DNA of 64,000 nucleotides from Sutcliffiella horikoshii (GCF_020524325.1 NZ_JAIVKY010000005.1:186001-250000); one strand, 5' to 3'; shown: positions 43,109 to 53,001, numbered from the stretch's first letter. Translations and numbers: made by a program. Notes: a model not told the origin generated them from the sequence alone.

Positions 43109-43738
43109 CTAATCCTGCTTTACTTCCTTATATCGTTCCTCGTCTTTCATGTTATTAGACTGATTTTGTTGTTTCTGTTCCAACTGTTTTTCTTGATCCT
43201 TTGGAAGTTTGGAATTATTTTGTTCTGTTGGATTTGGTGCTACTGGTTCTTTCAGGTCAATCGGAATTTCCGGCATAACCCTTCCAACAATCTCTGCCAG
43301 CTCTTCCATCACACCTGTGACAGGTCTTCCGTTTTGAATGTCCCGTCCCATTTCTTGCAAACGTACAAAGGAGTCTGCATCTGCAAGGATAATAGCTGTT
43401 GCGCCATAAGGGTCGTTCTTAAGACTTTCTGCTACAGAATACTTAATGGTGCTGACTCTTTCGCGATCTAAATCGGAGTTTACATCGATTCCAACCACCG
43501 CATATGGGCCAAGTACAACCGCTGTCGCATCATTCACATTTGGAACTCTTGTAGCAAGTTCCACCAGATGAGCGGACACTTCCTGTCCTGTTTTTCTATC
43601 CACCTGCACATCTGCAGAATCTTTTACATGAATAATTCGAGAGTTTTCATCTTCGCTGGAGATATTTTTTGGTTGATTGTTCATACAACCTGTAAGAGAC
43701 AATGTAACGATTGCGGTAACTAATAAATATCTTTTCAC
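43109..43738 (-). CDS. ylaJ: YlaJ, YhcN/YlaJ-family sporulation lipoprotein
   Basis: 209 residues. The signal peptide ends LSLTGC (Cys18). The YhcN/YlaJ domain has DATAVVLGPYAVVGIDVN and VSTIKYSVAESLKNDPYGAT. The tail is Gln/Asn/Lys-rich. Members are spore-membrane lipoproteins linked to germination efficiency; the mechanism is unknown. GAAGGAGTG precedes the ATG on the minus strand. ylaK is divergent, unlike the collinear order in B. subtilis. Confidence 0.9.
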   Translation of the reverse strand: MKRYLLVTAIVTLSLTGCMNNQPKNISSEDENSRIIHVKDSADVQVDRKTGQEVSAHLVELATRVPNVNDATAVVLGPYAVVGIDVNSDLDRERVSTIKYSVAESLKNDPYGATAIILADADSFVRLQEMGRDIQNGRPVTGVMEELAEIVGRVMPEIPIDLKEPVAPNPTEQNNSKLPKDQEKQLEQKQQNQSNNMKDEERYKEVKQD

Positions 43739-43965
43739 CTATTTCACTCCTTCTTTAGGATGGTTCCATTTTCATCTGTCTTGATTTTATTGTTTATTTG
43801 TTCTTCTATCTTTATTCATTCCGACATATATTTTAACAACGGTCCGTCCCTCTTTTATGGTCAAGTAGTAACACACTAATTGTATTGGGGCCATATAATA
43901 AGAGGGAGGATGCCTTGATTCACTCCAGAAAGACAAAAGAAGGGCTGAGAGTAGGAGGCGGCAGG

Positions 43966-45294
43966 TTGGGTAAAATTTATGTATTAGATACAAACGTACT
44001 GTTACAGGATCCATATGCAATCTATTCCTTTGCGGATAATGAGGTGGTAATTCCTGCGGTGGTATTGGAAGAAGTGGATTCGAAAAAAAGATATATGGAT
44101 GAAATAGGAAGAAACGCCAGACAAGTTTCGAAAATAATTGATTCCTTAAGAGCTACAGGAAAGCTTCATGAAAAAATACCTCTGCATAATGGTGGAGCTC
44201 TCCGAATTGAGTTGAATCATAGAAGTTTCCATCAACTGCAGGAAATTTTCGTGGAAAAGACCAATGATAACAGGATTCTCGCAGTGGCGAAAAATCTTTC
44301 GTTGGAAGAGCAGACAAAAGAGGATGGGCGTACCGTCATTTTGGTGAGTAAGGATGCGTTAGTTCGCGTGAAGGCCGATGCAATCGGGTTAATTTCTGAG
44401 GACTTTTTAAATGATCGTGTCGTGGAAGTAGATCATATTTATAAAGGATTTCTCGAGATTTATGTTCCGACAGATACCCTTAACACTTTTTATGTAAAAG
44501 GAGAAATCAGTGCCGCAGAATTAGCCAATCACCCATTTTATGCCAATCAATTCGTAATCATGAAGGATGCATTGGGCGGTTCGGCTTCAGCAGTTGGTAT
44601 TATTGACTCCACTGGGAAAAAAGTAAAAAAACTTATTTTTGATCAAGATCATATATGGGGAATTCGACCACGTAACGTGCAACAAACGATGGCGTTTGAA
44701 ATGCTTTTACGGTCAGATATACCACTTGTTACATTGACGGGTAAGGCAGGAACGGGGAAAACTCTCTTGGCGTTAGCTGCAGGACTTATGCAGACCGAGG
44801 ATTTGAACCGTTATAAAAAACTGCTAGTGGCACGTCCGATTGTACCTGTTGGAAAAGATATCGGCTTCCTTCCTGGGGAAAAAGAAGAGAAGCTAAGACC
44901 ATGGATGCAACCAATTTATGACAACTTGGAATATTTATTTAATACAAAGAAACCGGGAGAACTTGATGCTATCCTTGCAGGTATGGGTTCCATCGAAGTG
45001 GAAGCTTTGACCTATATAAGGGGAAGAAGCATTCCGGAGCAGTTCATTATTATTGATGAGGCCCAGAACCTAACGAAGCATGAGGTGAAGACCATTTTAA
45101 CGAGGGTAGGGGAGCGGAGTAAAATTGTTCTGATGGGTGATCCGGAGCAAATTGACCATCCTTATCTGGATGAGTATAACAATGGTTTGACTTATGTAGT
45201 GGAGCGGTTTAAGGATCAAAAGTTGGCTGGCCATGTGAAGCTTGTAAAAGGGGAGCGTTCCATGCTTGCAAAGCTCGCCGCTGACCTATTATAA
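43966..45294 (+). CDS. ylaK: YlaK, PIN-PhoH family ATPase
   Basis: 442 residues. An N-terminal PIN nuclease domain has IYVLDTNVLLQDP at 3-15 and EVVIPAVVLEEVDSKKR. The C-terminal PhoH ATPase has Walker A GKAGTGKT at 259-266 and FIIIDEAQNLTKHE as Walker B. Probably an RNA-acting helicase-nuclease. TTG 43966 follows AGGAGG (43953-43958) by 7 bases and gives exactly the length of B. subtilis YlaK; an upstream ATG 43885 is not supported. Confidence 0.93.
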   Translation: MGKIYVLDTNVLLQDPYAIYSFADNEVVIPAVVLEEVDSKKRYMDEIGRNARQVSKIIDSLRATGKLHEKIPLHNGGALRIELNHRSFHQLQEIFVEKTNDNRILAVAKNLSLEEQTKEDGRTVILVSKDALVRVKADAIGLISEDFLNDRVVEVDHIYKGFLEIYVPTDTLNTFYVKGEISAAELANHPFYANQFVIMKDALGGSASAVGIIDSTGKKVKKLIFDQDHIWGIRPRNVQQTMAFEMLLRSDIPLVTLTGKAGTGKTLLALAAGLMQTEDLNRYKKLLVARPIVPVGKDIGFLPGEKEEKLRPWMQPIYDNLEYLFNTKKPGELDAILAGMGSIEVEALTYIRGRSIPEQFIIIDEAQNLTKHEVKTILTRVGERSKIVLMGDPEQIDHPYLDEYNNGLTYVVERFKDQKLAGHVKLVKGERSMLAKLAADLL

Positions 45295-45314
45295 ATGATA
45301 GTGGTTTGTTATCA

Positions 45315-45331
45315 CCGCTGTTGATTTCCGC
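45315..45331 (-). repeat. Remnant of the palindromic repeat end
   Basis: CCGCTGTTGATTTCCGC matches the outer end of the B-type copies read on the minus strand (compare the end of B5), then similarity stops at the terminator stem. Confidence 0.45.
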
Positions 45332-45332
45332 A

Positions 45333-45373
45333 AAAAAAGTACCGCCGTAACTTTTGTCACGGCGGTACTTTTG
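45333..45373. terminator. Bidirectional terminator after ylaK
   Basis: AAAAGTACCGCCGT pairs perfectly with ACGGCGGTACTTTT around 10 bases, between ylaK and a convergent gene. Confidence 0.93.
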
Positions 45374-45385
45374 GGGAGTCCCATC

Positions 45386-45886
45386 TTATTTTACAATGAT
45401 TTTATGAACATTTTTAAGTGGTTCTGTATGATTCGAACCGTCCTCGAAATAAATGTGGACTGGCCCATCTTCTTTTAACGGTTTGCCGTTTTTGGAAAAG
45501 GCAAGAATGATTTCCTGAGCAGTTGGGATGTCTACTTCTAGTTCAGCATCCGCCCCTACAAATACCACTTTAGTGGAATCAGGTTGTGGTTCTGCATTGT
45601 GCAGGAATGGCCCAAATTTAATGCCGAATGTACCATTCAACAGTTTCTCTTTTTCGAATTTACGTTCTGACTTCAAAGTTGGAGGGTGAATGGCACCTTC
45701 CCTGATTTCCCGCTCCCAATGTTTCGAAACTGCTTTTGTATATTCTTCAAGCTCATCTGTTTTCTCACGTTTTTGTTCTGTGAAATATGTATCCAAATCA
45801 ATTCTGCGATCGTCAAAAATCCAAACCCCAGGGTCGAGAGTAATCGAGAAATTGACTTTACCTTCTATTCTGATGATATTTTCCAT
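45386..45886 (-). CDS. Conserved hypothetical protein
   Basis: 166 residues, soluble. It contains VNFSITLDPGVWIFDDRRID near the start, a helical Glu/Lys region, then NGTFGIKFGPFLHNAEP and EVDIPTAQEIILAFSKNGKP. I recognise the pattern from other Bacillaceae but know no function. ATG 45886 follows GAGGGGGAC on the minus strand; the longer upstream extension overlaps glsA and is rejected. It is divergent from glsA. Confidence 0.78.
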   Translation of the reverse strand: MENIIRIEGKVNFSITLDPGVWIFDDRRIDLDTYFTEQKREKTDELEEYTKAVSKHWEREIREGAIHPPTLKSERKFEKEKLLNGTFGIKFGPFLHNAEPQPDSTKVVFVGADAELEVDIPTAQEIILAFSKNGKPLKEDGPVHIYFEDGSNHTEPLKNVHKIIVK

Positions 45887-45999
45887 GTTGTCCCCCTCAA
45901 TTGTAATCCTTTTCATCATTATATAACTTGAATGTTTTTTTGTCATGTTATCGGGGAATCTATTGGTAGATTCATGTCGGATATTAAGGGGTGTCGCAA

Positions 46000-46929
46000 T
46001 TGACATGTAGAAGTGAGGATATTTTACAGTCATTAGTGGAAGAAGCCAGGAAGGTAGCATTTGAGGGGAAAGTAGCAAATTACATACCTGCCTTACAAAA
46101 GGAAAACCCAGAGCATTTGTCCTGTGCAATGGTCTATCCAGATGGAAACTGCGTATCAGCAGGGGATATTAAGAAGCGATTTACGTTGCAAAGCATTTCT
46201 AAAATAATTACACTAGCACTTGTCCTTATGGATTATGGACCTGACCATGTTTTCCATAGAGTGGGGATGGAACCTACAGGTGACCCTTTCAATTCAATCA
46301 TCAAACTAGAAACATCTTCAAAAGCCAAACCACTCAACCCAATGATAAATGCGGGGGCGCTTGCCGTCACTTCTATGATGAAGGGCAGTAATGCTGAGGA
46401 CAAAGTAGAATATATTATGGATTTTGTCAGGAAGCTTACGAATGAACCTGATATAGATTACTGTGAAGAAGTCGCCATTTCAGAATTTACAACATCTTTT
46501 CTAAACAGATCTCTTTGTTTTTATATGAAAGGTGATGGAGTAATTCATGGGAATGTAGAAGAAATCATGGAGGTTTATACAAAACATTGCGCTATAAGAT
46601 TGAATTGTCTTCAATTGGCCGTAATGGGTGCAGTTTTTGCAATGGATGGAATTAATCCCTTAACGAACGAACGGGTGATGCCAAAGGAAGTTGCGAGGAT
46701 TTGTAAAACATTCATGGTCACATGTGGTATGTACAATGCTTCGGGTGAATTTGCCATCAAAATTGGAATACCTGCTAAAAGTGGGGTATCTGGTGGGATA
46801 ATGGGTTCTGTGCCTGGACGGATGGGAATAGGGATATTCGGACCTCCTTTAAATGATGTGGGGAACAGCCAAACAGGTCTAAAATTACTAGAATTACTAC
46901 AGGATAAATATGATTTAAGCATGTTTTAG
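46000..46929 (+). CDS. glsA: Glutaminase
   Basis: 309 residues of the beta-lactamase-like glutaminase family. The catalytic SxxK is SISK with Ser65 and Lys68; NPMINAGALAV and GVSGGIMGSVPGRMGIGIF are further signatures. It hydrolyses glutamine to glutamate and ammonia. TTG 46000 follows AAGGGGTG by 6 bases and gives the same length as B. subtilis GlsA2 (YlaM). In-frame GTG 45991 overlaps the ribosome-binding site. The order matches ylaK-ylaM-ylaN. Confidence 0.93.
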   Translation: MTCRSEDILQSLVEEARKVAFEGKVANYIPALQKENPEHLSCAMVYPDGNCVSAGDIKKRFTLQSISKIITLALVLMDYGPDHVFHRVGMEPTGDPFNSIIKLETSSKAKPLNPMINAGALAVTSMMKGSNAEDKVEYIMDFVRKLTNEPDIDYCEEVAISEFTTSFLNRSLCFYMKGDGVIHGNVEEIMEVYTKHCAIRLNCLQLAVMGAVFAMDGINPLTNERVMPKEVARICKTFMVTCGMYNASGEFAIKIGIPAKSGVSGGIMGSVPGRMGIGIFGPPLNDVGNSQTGLKLLELLQDKYDLSMF

Positions 46930-47033
46930 TATTCAGTTATAGTAAATGCGTTTATCCTCCTTGCAATTTTTTAAAAATAACGATAAAATTTATAGATAAG
47001 ATAGGCAATTGTACGTAAACGGAGGGATCGATA

Positions 47034-47315
47034 TTGGCATCAGATATCGTGGTCGATCATCGTGATAAAGCTATTACGCTTTTAAAAGCTGATTCAGATA
47101 AAATATTGAAACTGATTCAAGTCCAAATGGATAACTTGACCATGCCTCAATGTCCATTATATGAAGAAGTGTTGGACACGCAGATGTTCGGACTTTCTCG
47201 AGAAATGGATTTTGCGGTTCGCCTTGGTTTGATTTCCGAAAAGGAAGGAAAAGACATTCTTTCTAAATTGGAAAAGGAACTTTCTGCACTTTACGAAGCA
47301 TGGGAAAGAAATTAA
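47034..47315 (+). CDS. ylaN: YlaN, iron-responsive Fur-interacting protein
   Basis: 93 residues, identical in length to B. subtilis YlaN and very similar: [40 protein letters not shown] and [16 protein letters not shown]. YlaN is a small helical protein that binds iron and relieves Fur repression when iron is low. TTG 47034 follows GGAGGGATCGATA. In B. subtilis ftsW follows; here pyc follows directly. Confidence 0.95.
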   Translation: MASDIVVDHRDKAITLLKADSDKILKLIQVQMDNLTMPQCPLYEEVLDTQMFGLSREMDFAVRLGLISEKEGKDILSKLEKELSALYEAWERN

Positions 47316-47332
47316 TATTAATAACGCTCAAT

Positions 47333-47362
47333 CATGCGATAGTTGCTGATTGAGCGTTTTTA
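47333..47362 (+). terminator. Terminator after ylaN
   Basis: AACGCTCAATC pairs with GATTGAGCGTT around an 8-10 base loop, followed by T4. The gap 47363-47530 is promoter-like, AT-rich DNA without a gene. Confidence 0.88.
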
Positions 47363-47538
47363 TTAGTAGTCATTAAAATCAGTCTAAAATCAGCAATATT
47401 CGCATTTTTTCTACATAATTAGTAAGGATTGTATCGAAAAAGAGGAAAGTTATCGAAAAATAATGTATAATGGCTTTTATAATTGAAAAAATATTCTAAA
47501 CTTTTCCACGTGAGAAGTAGCTACTAGGGGGAGACAAT

Positions 47539-50500
47539 ATGACGAGAAAAATAAACAAGGTTCTTGTTGCGAATCGCGGCGAGATTGCAATTCGTGTTTT
47601 TCGAGCTTGTACAGAACTGAACATTCGCACAGTTGCTATTTACTCTAATGAGGATATCGGCTCTTTCCATCGTTATAAAGCAGATGAAGCATATCTTGTA
47701 GGGGAAGGGAAAAAACCGATTGATGCATATCTTGATATTGATGGAATCATTGAGATTGCAAAAGCAAACGGTGTAGATGCAATTCATCCTGGCTATGGTT
47801 TTCTATCGGAAAACATACACTTTGCCAGAAAATGTGAAGAAGAAGGCATTATCTTCATTGGTCCAACATCCAAGCATTTGGATATGTTCGGAGACAAGGT
47901 AAAAGCAAGAACGCAAGCACAGCTTGCCAATATTCCTGTTATACCGGGTACAGATGGTCCTGTTCATTCTTTGGATGAAGTGATGGACTTTGCTGCAACT
48001 TACGGATATCCATTGATGATTAAGGCTGCACTAGGTGGCGGCGGTCGAGGAATGCGTATAGTCCGAAGCAAATCTGAATTGCGTGAGTCGTTCGACCGTG
48101 CAAAATCAGAAGCGAAAGCAGCATTTGGAAATGATGATGTGTACGTAGAAAAACTGATTGAAAACCCAAAACATATTGAAGTCCAAATACTTGGTGATCA
48201 ACATGGAGAAATCATTCACTTGTTTGAACGCGATTGTTCCATTCAAAGACGTCATCAAAAAGTAGTTGAAATTGCACCAAGCGTTTCTCTATCGGATGAT
48301 TTGCGTGAACGAATATGCAATGCTGCAGTAGAGTTAATGGAAAATGTGGATTACATTAATGCAGGTACAGTTGAATTCCTGGTTGCAGGAGATGAGTTTT
48401 ATTTCATAGAAGTAAACCCTCGTGTGCAAGTAGAACACACCATTACGGAAATGGTAACCGGTGTGGACATCGTACAATCTCAAATTATGATTGCAGAAGG
48501 ACATGCCTTACATAGCAGCGTACTTGGGATTCCGAAGCAAGAAGACATTAGAGTTCACGGATTCGCGATTCAATCCCGCGTAACAACGGAAGATCCATTA
48601 AACGGATTCATGCCTGATACAGGGAAGATCATGGCATATCGTTCTGGTGGAGGATTTGGTGTCCGTTTGGATGCAGGAAACGGTTATCAGGGAGCGGTCA
48701 TCACACCTTATTATGACTCATTGCTTGTAAAGCTCTCCACATGGGCGTTAACATTCGAACAGGCCGCATCCAAAATGGAGCGAAACCTTAAAGAATTCCG
48801 TATTCGTGGTATCAAAACAAACATCCCGTTTCTTGAGAACGTTGTAAAGCACCCGAATTTCATGAATGGGGAATATGATACTTCCTTTATTGATACTACA
48901 CCTGAGCTTTTTGTCTTCCCGAAACGTAAAGACCGTGGAACGAAAATGCTTACCTATATTGGGAATGTAACGGTAAACGGATTCCCAGGTGTGGAAACAA
49001 GAAAAAAACCTATCTTCACGAATCCTAGAATGCCGGAAGTCAGCCATATCGAGGAAGTTCCAAGCGGAACCAAGCAAATCTTGGACGAGCGAGGAGCAGA
49101 TGGATTGGTCAAATGGGTGACAGAACAGAAGGAAGTCCTATTAACGGACACGACTTTTAGAGATGCCCATCAGTCTTTACTAGCCACACGTCTTCGTACA
49201 AATGATTTAAAGCAGATTGCGGAGCCGACAGCTAAGCTATTGCCAAATCTCTTCTCCTTGGAAATGTGGGGTGGAGCAACATTTGATGTTGCGTATCGAT
49301 TCTTAAGTGAAAACCCTTGGGATCGTCTCTTAACATTACGTGAAAAGGCACCGAATGTTCTTTTCCAAATGTTACTCAGAGCTTCCAATGCAGTAGGATA
49401 CAAGAACTATCCAGACAACTTGATAAAAGAGTTCGTCGAAAAGTCTGCATATGCTGGAATTGATGTATTCCGTATCTTTGACAGCTTGAACTGGGTCAAG
49501 GGAATGACCTTGGCAATTGATGCAGTCCGCGACTCCGGAAAACTGGCTGAGGCGGCAATCTGCTACACAGGAGATATTAATGATCCGAGCAGAACGAAAT
49601 ATGATCTGCAATATTATCGTGATATGGCAAAAGAATTGGAAAGAAGCGGTGCTCACATTCTTGCCATCAAGGATATGGCAGGGCTATTGAAGCCACAATC
49701 AGCTTATCGCTTAATTTCTACTTTGAAAGAAACAGTGGACATTCCGATTCACCTTCATACACATGATACTAGTGGAAATGGAATCTATATGTATGCAAAA
49801 GCAATTGAAGCAGGCGTTGATATTGTGGACGTGGCCATTAGTTCCATGGCAGGTCTTACTTCTCAACCAAGTGCAAATTCTCTGTACTATGCCCTTGAAG
49901 AAATGGACCGCAAGCCGGATGTATCCGTAAAAGCTCTTGAACAACTTTCTCATTACTGGGAGGATGTACGTAAATACTACAGTGATTTTGAAAGCGGCAT
50001 GAACAGCCCTCATTCCGAGGTTTATATGCACGAAATGCCTGGAGGACAATATAGTAATCTTCAGCAACAAGCGAAAGCGGTAGGACTAGGCGCTCGTTGG
50101 GAAGAAGTGAAACAAATGTATCGTCGTGTAAACGATATGTTTGGTGATATTGTGAAAGTAACACCTTCCTCTAAGGTAGTCGGTGATATGGCGTTATTCA
50201 TGGTTCAAAATAACTTATCAGAACAAGATGTGCTGGAAAAAGGAGAAACAATTGATTTCCCTGATTCTGTTATTGAATTGTTCGAAGGCTATTTGGGACA
50301 GCCTCATGGAGGGTTCCCAGAAGACTTGCAAAGGGTCATCTTAAAAGGGAAATCACCTATTACAGTTCGCCCAGGTGAATTATTGGATGATGTCGACTTT
50401 GAAGAGGTTCGCAAGAAATTGTTTGAAACATTGAATCGTCAAGTGACAAGCCATGAGATGATTGCTTATGCTCTATATCCAAAAGTGTTCTTGGATTATC

Positions 50501-50982
50501 AAAAGAAATATGAACAATATGGAAACGTATCTGTCTTGGATACACCGACGTTCTTCTTTGGTATGAGACTTGGAGAAGAGATCCAAGTGGAAATCGAACA
50601 AGGAAAAACATTAATGGTCAAGCTAGTTTCGATCGGGGAACCGCAAAAAGATGGTACAAGAGTTGTGTACTTTGAATTGAACGGACAACCTCGTGAAGTG
50701 TACATCAAAGACGAAAACGTCAAGTCTGATGTTGTATCAAAACCTAAAATGGATGCGACAAACCCAACGCATATCGGTGCAACCATGCCAGGAACGGTTA
50801 TCAAGGTATTGGTGGAAAAAGGGGAGAAAGTTTCCAAGGGGGATCACTTGATGATCACAGAAGCGATGAAGATGGAAACGACTGTACAAGCTCCATTCAG
50901 TGGTACCGTAAAACAGATTCACGTTGCAGCTGGAGAAGGTATTGCAACTGGAGACTTATTAATTGAAGTAGATAAAGTATAA
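47539..50982 (+). CDS. pycA: Pyruvate carboxylase
   Basis: 1147 residues with the standard multidomain order. The biotin carboxylase spans about 1-455 (ATP loop KAALGGGGRGMRIV near 160). The carboxyltransferase spans about 530-800 (TDTTFRDAHQSLLATR near 535, metal-site HLHTHDTSGN near 735). An allosteric/linker region follows, then biotinyl-Lys1111 in ITEAMKMET. It converts pyruvate to oxaloacetate. In B. subtilis apo-DarB interacts with it, and darB is in this window. GGGGGAGAC precedes ATG 47539. Confidence 0.97.
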   Translation: MTRKINKVLVANRGEIAIRVFRACTELNIRTVAIYSNEDIGSFHRYKADEAYLVGEGKKPIDAYLDIDGIIEIAKANGVDAIHPGYGFLSENIHFARKCEEEGIIFIGPTSKHLDMFGDKVKARTQAQLANIPVIPGTDGPVHSLDEVMDFAATYGYPLMIKAALGGGGRGMRIVRSKSELRESFDRAKSEAKAAFGNDDVYVEKLIENPKHIEVQILGDQHGEIIHLFERDCSIQRRHQKVVEIAPSVSLSDDLRERICNAAVELMENVDYINAGTVEFLVAGDEFYFIEVNPRVQVEHTITEMVTGVDIVQSQIMIAEGHALHSSVLGIPKQEDIRVHGFAIQSRVTTEDPLNGFMPDTGKIMAYRSGGGFGVRLDAGNGYQGAVITPYYDSLLVKLSTWALTFEQAASKMERNLKEFRIRGIKTNIPFLENVVKHPNFMNGEYDTSFIDTTPELFVFPKRKDRGTKMLTYIGNVTVNGFPGVETRKKPIFTNPRMPEVSHIEEVPSGTKQILDERGADGLVKWVTEQKEVLLTDTTFRDAHQSLLATRLRTNDLKQIAEPTAKLLPNLFSLEMWGGATFDVAYRFLSENPWDRLLTLREKAPNVLFQMLLRASNAVGYKNYPDNLIKEFVEKSAYAGIDVFRIFDSLNWVKGMTLAIDAVRDSGKLAEAAICYTGDINDPSRTKYDLQYYRDMAKELERSGAHILAIKDMAGLLKPQSAYRLISTLKETVDIPIHLHTHDTSGNGIYMYAKAIEAGVDIVDVAISSMAGLTSQPSANSLYYALEEMDRKPDVSVKALEQLSHYWEDVRKYYSDFESGMNSPHSEVYMHEMPGGQYSNLQQQAKAVGLGARWEEVKQMYRRVNDMFGDIVKVTPSSKVVGDMALFMVQNNLSEQDVLEKGETIDFPDSVIELFEGYLGQPHGGFPEDLQRVILKGKSPITVRPGELLDDVDFEEVRKKLFETLNRQVTSHEMIAYALYPKVFLDYQKKYEQYGNVSVLDTPTFFFGMRLGEEIQVEIEQGKTLMVKLVSIGEPQKDGTRVVYFELNGQPREVYIKDENVKSDVVSKPKMDATNPTHIGATMPGTVIKVLVEKGEKVSKGDHLMITEAMKMETTVQAPFSGTVKQIHVAAGEGIATGDLLIEVDKV

Positions 50983-51000
50983 TTAAGACCTTCTATTAAA

Positions 51001-51043
51001 AGAACCCGAGAGTGATGATCCATCATTCTTGGGTTCTATTTTT
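51001..51043 (+). terminator. Terminator after pycA
   Basis: AGAACCC...GATGAT pairs with ATCAT...GGGTTCT and is followed by T5. Confidence 0.88.
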
Positions 51044-51066
51044 AGTAGATAAGGAAGTATAAAATC

Positions 51067-51195
51067 CTGTTGATTTCCGTTCCAGGCGCTTCGCTTGCCT
51101 GCGGGCAGTCCGTGAGCCTCCTTAGGCTTCCGGGGTCTCACTTGTCCCTTCCCCCCTCGGCCGTCTGCGCGCCTTCCACTCTAATCAACAAGGTG
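51067..51195 (+). repeat. GC-rich imperfect palindromic repeat, copy A5
   Basis: CTGTTGATTTCCGTTCCAGG starts the copy, then GCGCTTCGCTTGCCTGCGGG, GTCCGTGAGCCTCCTTA and GGGGTCTCACTTGTCCC follow. It lies just after the pycA terminator and faces inverted copy B5. Confidence 0.92.
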
Positions 51196-51281
51196 ACTTC
51201 ATTAACCTTTAGGATTTTTGAAGATGTAAGGTATTTAGCTGGGTTAACTGTAAAAGCAATAACGTTTCGTTCTAATAATCT

Positions 51282-51415
51282 AGAACTGGTGATTGGAGCA
51301 AAAGGCGAAGACTCCTGAGGGAGATAGTGCTAGGTGGAGACCCCGCAGGCGTAGCCGAGGAGGCTCCAGCAGCGCCCCTAGGAAAGCGAAGCCGTTTGCG
51401 GAAATCGACAGCGGA
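51282..51415 (-). repeat. GC-rich imperfect palindromic repeat, copy B5 (inverted partner of A5)
   Basis: GGTGATTGGAGCAAAAGGCG starts the copy, then AAGACTCCTGAGGGAG, GCGTAGCCGAGGAGGCTCC and CCCCTAGGAAAGCGAAGCCG follow. The spacer to A5 is about 87 bases and AT-rich. The remaining gap to the photolyase gene holds no frame of note. Confidence 0.92.
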
Positions 51416-51532
51416 GTATGACCAAGTATCTAAAATGGCCGGTCGGTTTTTATACTAATAAATGATTGTAACCCATCCAAACTTCCTTTCGTTTAGGTAT
51501 GTACCTATAATGGTGTCTGAGGTGACAAACTT

Positions 51533-52951
51533 ATGACTTTATCAATCATGTGGTTTCGCAGGGATTTTCGCTTGCAAGACAACACTGCCTTATACCACGC
51601 GGTAAAGGAAACACAACATAGAAAAGAGCCTTTACTGTTCGTTTACCATCTAGATCCAGTTTTCACTACCAAAGATACACCTAATCACCGCTTTTTCTTT
51701 GCTGCGTTGGAACGGTTTGTTAAACGGTGTGAAAAAAAGGGGATATATATTCATTTAGTAGAGGGGACATGGAAAGAAGCATTCTCTCAAGTGTTAGAAC
51801 AATTCCCTGAAGTGACATCATTATACTATAACCAAGATGAAGTCGGAGCTGGTCAAAAGCGCGATGAAGTGGTGGACAAATTCTTTCTGGAGAGAGGAAT
51901 TCGGGTTTCTTCATATATGGACTACAACATTCACGGTGCCAATGAAGTGAAAAAGCCGGACAATTCCATTTATAAAGTTTTTACTCCTTATTTTAAGAAG
52001 TGGACAGCTCAGCCGAAAATTGATCCATATATCCTAACAAAAGAAGACCTAATGATAGAAAGTATCAAAAAAGATGCAATGTATTCAAAGGGGAAAAATG
52101 CTTTATCAAATCTATTGAACATTTCAGGTCAACATCCTATTCCGGATGAAGAGACTGCATTGAATCTATTAAACTCATTCATGAAAGTGAAAATTGATGA
52201 ATATGATTGCTTTAGGGACATCCCCTCAGCTGAAGCGACTTCAAGATTATCTGTCCATTTAAGAACAGGAACGATTTCCGCCAGAACAGTTTTGTATCAT
52301 ATTCAAGAAAAGCAACAAACATCATATAGTACTGGGATGGATACATTTCTAAAAGAACTGGCATGGCGCGACTTTTACAATATGATTTTTCATCACTATC
52401 CTGATAGTAAAACACAAGAAATAGATGAAAAGTATCAGAAGCTCAAATGGAATGATAATCAAAATCTATTGGGACTATGGAAAAAAGGAAAAACAGGATT
52501 TCCCGTTGTGGATGCAGGCATGAGACAATTGGCAGAAGAAGGCTGGATGCATAACCGTATAAGGATGATTACCGCTTCCTTTCTCACTAAAGACTTTTTA
52601 ATGGATTGGCGGTTGGGGGAGAGATATTTTGAACAGATGTTATATGATTATGATGAGGCGTCCAATATCGGAGGCTGGCAATGGGCGGCATCTGTAGGGA
52701 CGGACGCAGTGCCATATTTCCGTGTTTTTAATCCAATTACACAATCAAACCGGTTTGATCCTAAAGGGGAGTATATAAAAAAATACCTTCCAGAACTAAG
52801 TGGAGTTTCCGAAAAGTATATTCATGAGCCTTGGAAAATGGATGATTATGAACAAGAAAAAGCAGGATGTGTGATTGGTAAAGATTATCCGCGACCTGTG
52901 GTAGACCATGCCGAGCAAAGAAAAAAGGCAATTCAAATGTTTAAAGAATAA
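51533..52951 (+). CDS. phrB: Deoxyribodipyrimidine photolyase
   Basis: 472 residues of the class I photolyase/cryptochrome family. MWFRRDFRLQDN at the N-terminus begins the antenna domain. The FAD-binding C-terminal domain has LAWRDFYNMIFHHYPD, GFPVVDAGMRQLAEEGWMHN and GGWQWAASVGTDAVPYFR. It repairs UV pyrimidine dimers with blue light. GAGGTGAC precedes the ATG. It is an insertion between pycA and ctaA relative to B. subtilis, flanked on its left by the repeat pair A5-B5. Confidence 0.94.
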   Translation: MTLSIMWFRRDFRLQDNTALYHAVKETQHRKEPLLFVYHLDPVFTTKDTPNHRFFFAALERFVKRCEKKGIYIHLVEGTWKEAFSQVLEQFPEVTSLYYNQDEVGAGQKRDEVVDKFFLERGIRVSSYMDYNIHGANEVKKPDNSIYKVFTPYFKKWTAQPKIDPYILTKEDLMIESIKKDAMYSKGKNALSNLLNISGQHPIPDEETALNLLNSFMKVKIDEYDCFRDIPSAEATSRLSVHLRTGTISARTVLYHIQEKQQTSYSTGMDTFLKELAWRDFYNMIFHHYPDSKTQEIDEKYQKLKWNDNQNLLGLWKKGKTGFPVVDAGMRQLAEEGWMHNRIRMITASFLTKDFLMDWRLGERYFEQMLYDYDEASNIGGWQWAASVGTDAVPYFRVFNPITQSNRFDPKGEYIKKYLPELSGVSEKYIHEPWKMDDYEQEKAGCVIGKDYPRPVVDHAEQRKKAIQMFKE

Positions 52952-52965
52952 AAGTGACTTTTCAT

Positions 52966-53001
52966 AAAAAAACGAGTGGGCAAAATGCCCACTCGTTTTT
53001 T
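52966..53001. terminator. Bidirectional terminator between phrB and ctaA
   Basis: AAAAAACGAGTGGGCA pairs perfectly with TGCCCACTCGTTTTTT around three bases. Confidence 0.95.

Noticed and set aside
45887-46129. N-terminal extension of the hypothetical gene at 45386-45886
   Set aside because: It overlaps glsA and its promoter; a good GAGGGGGAC ribosome-binding site supports the shorter start at 45886.
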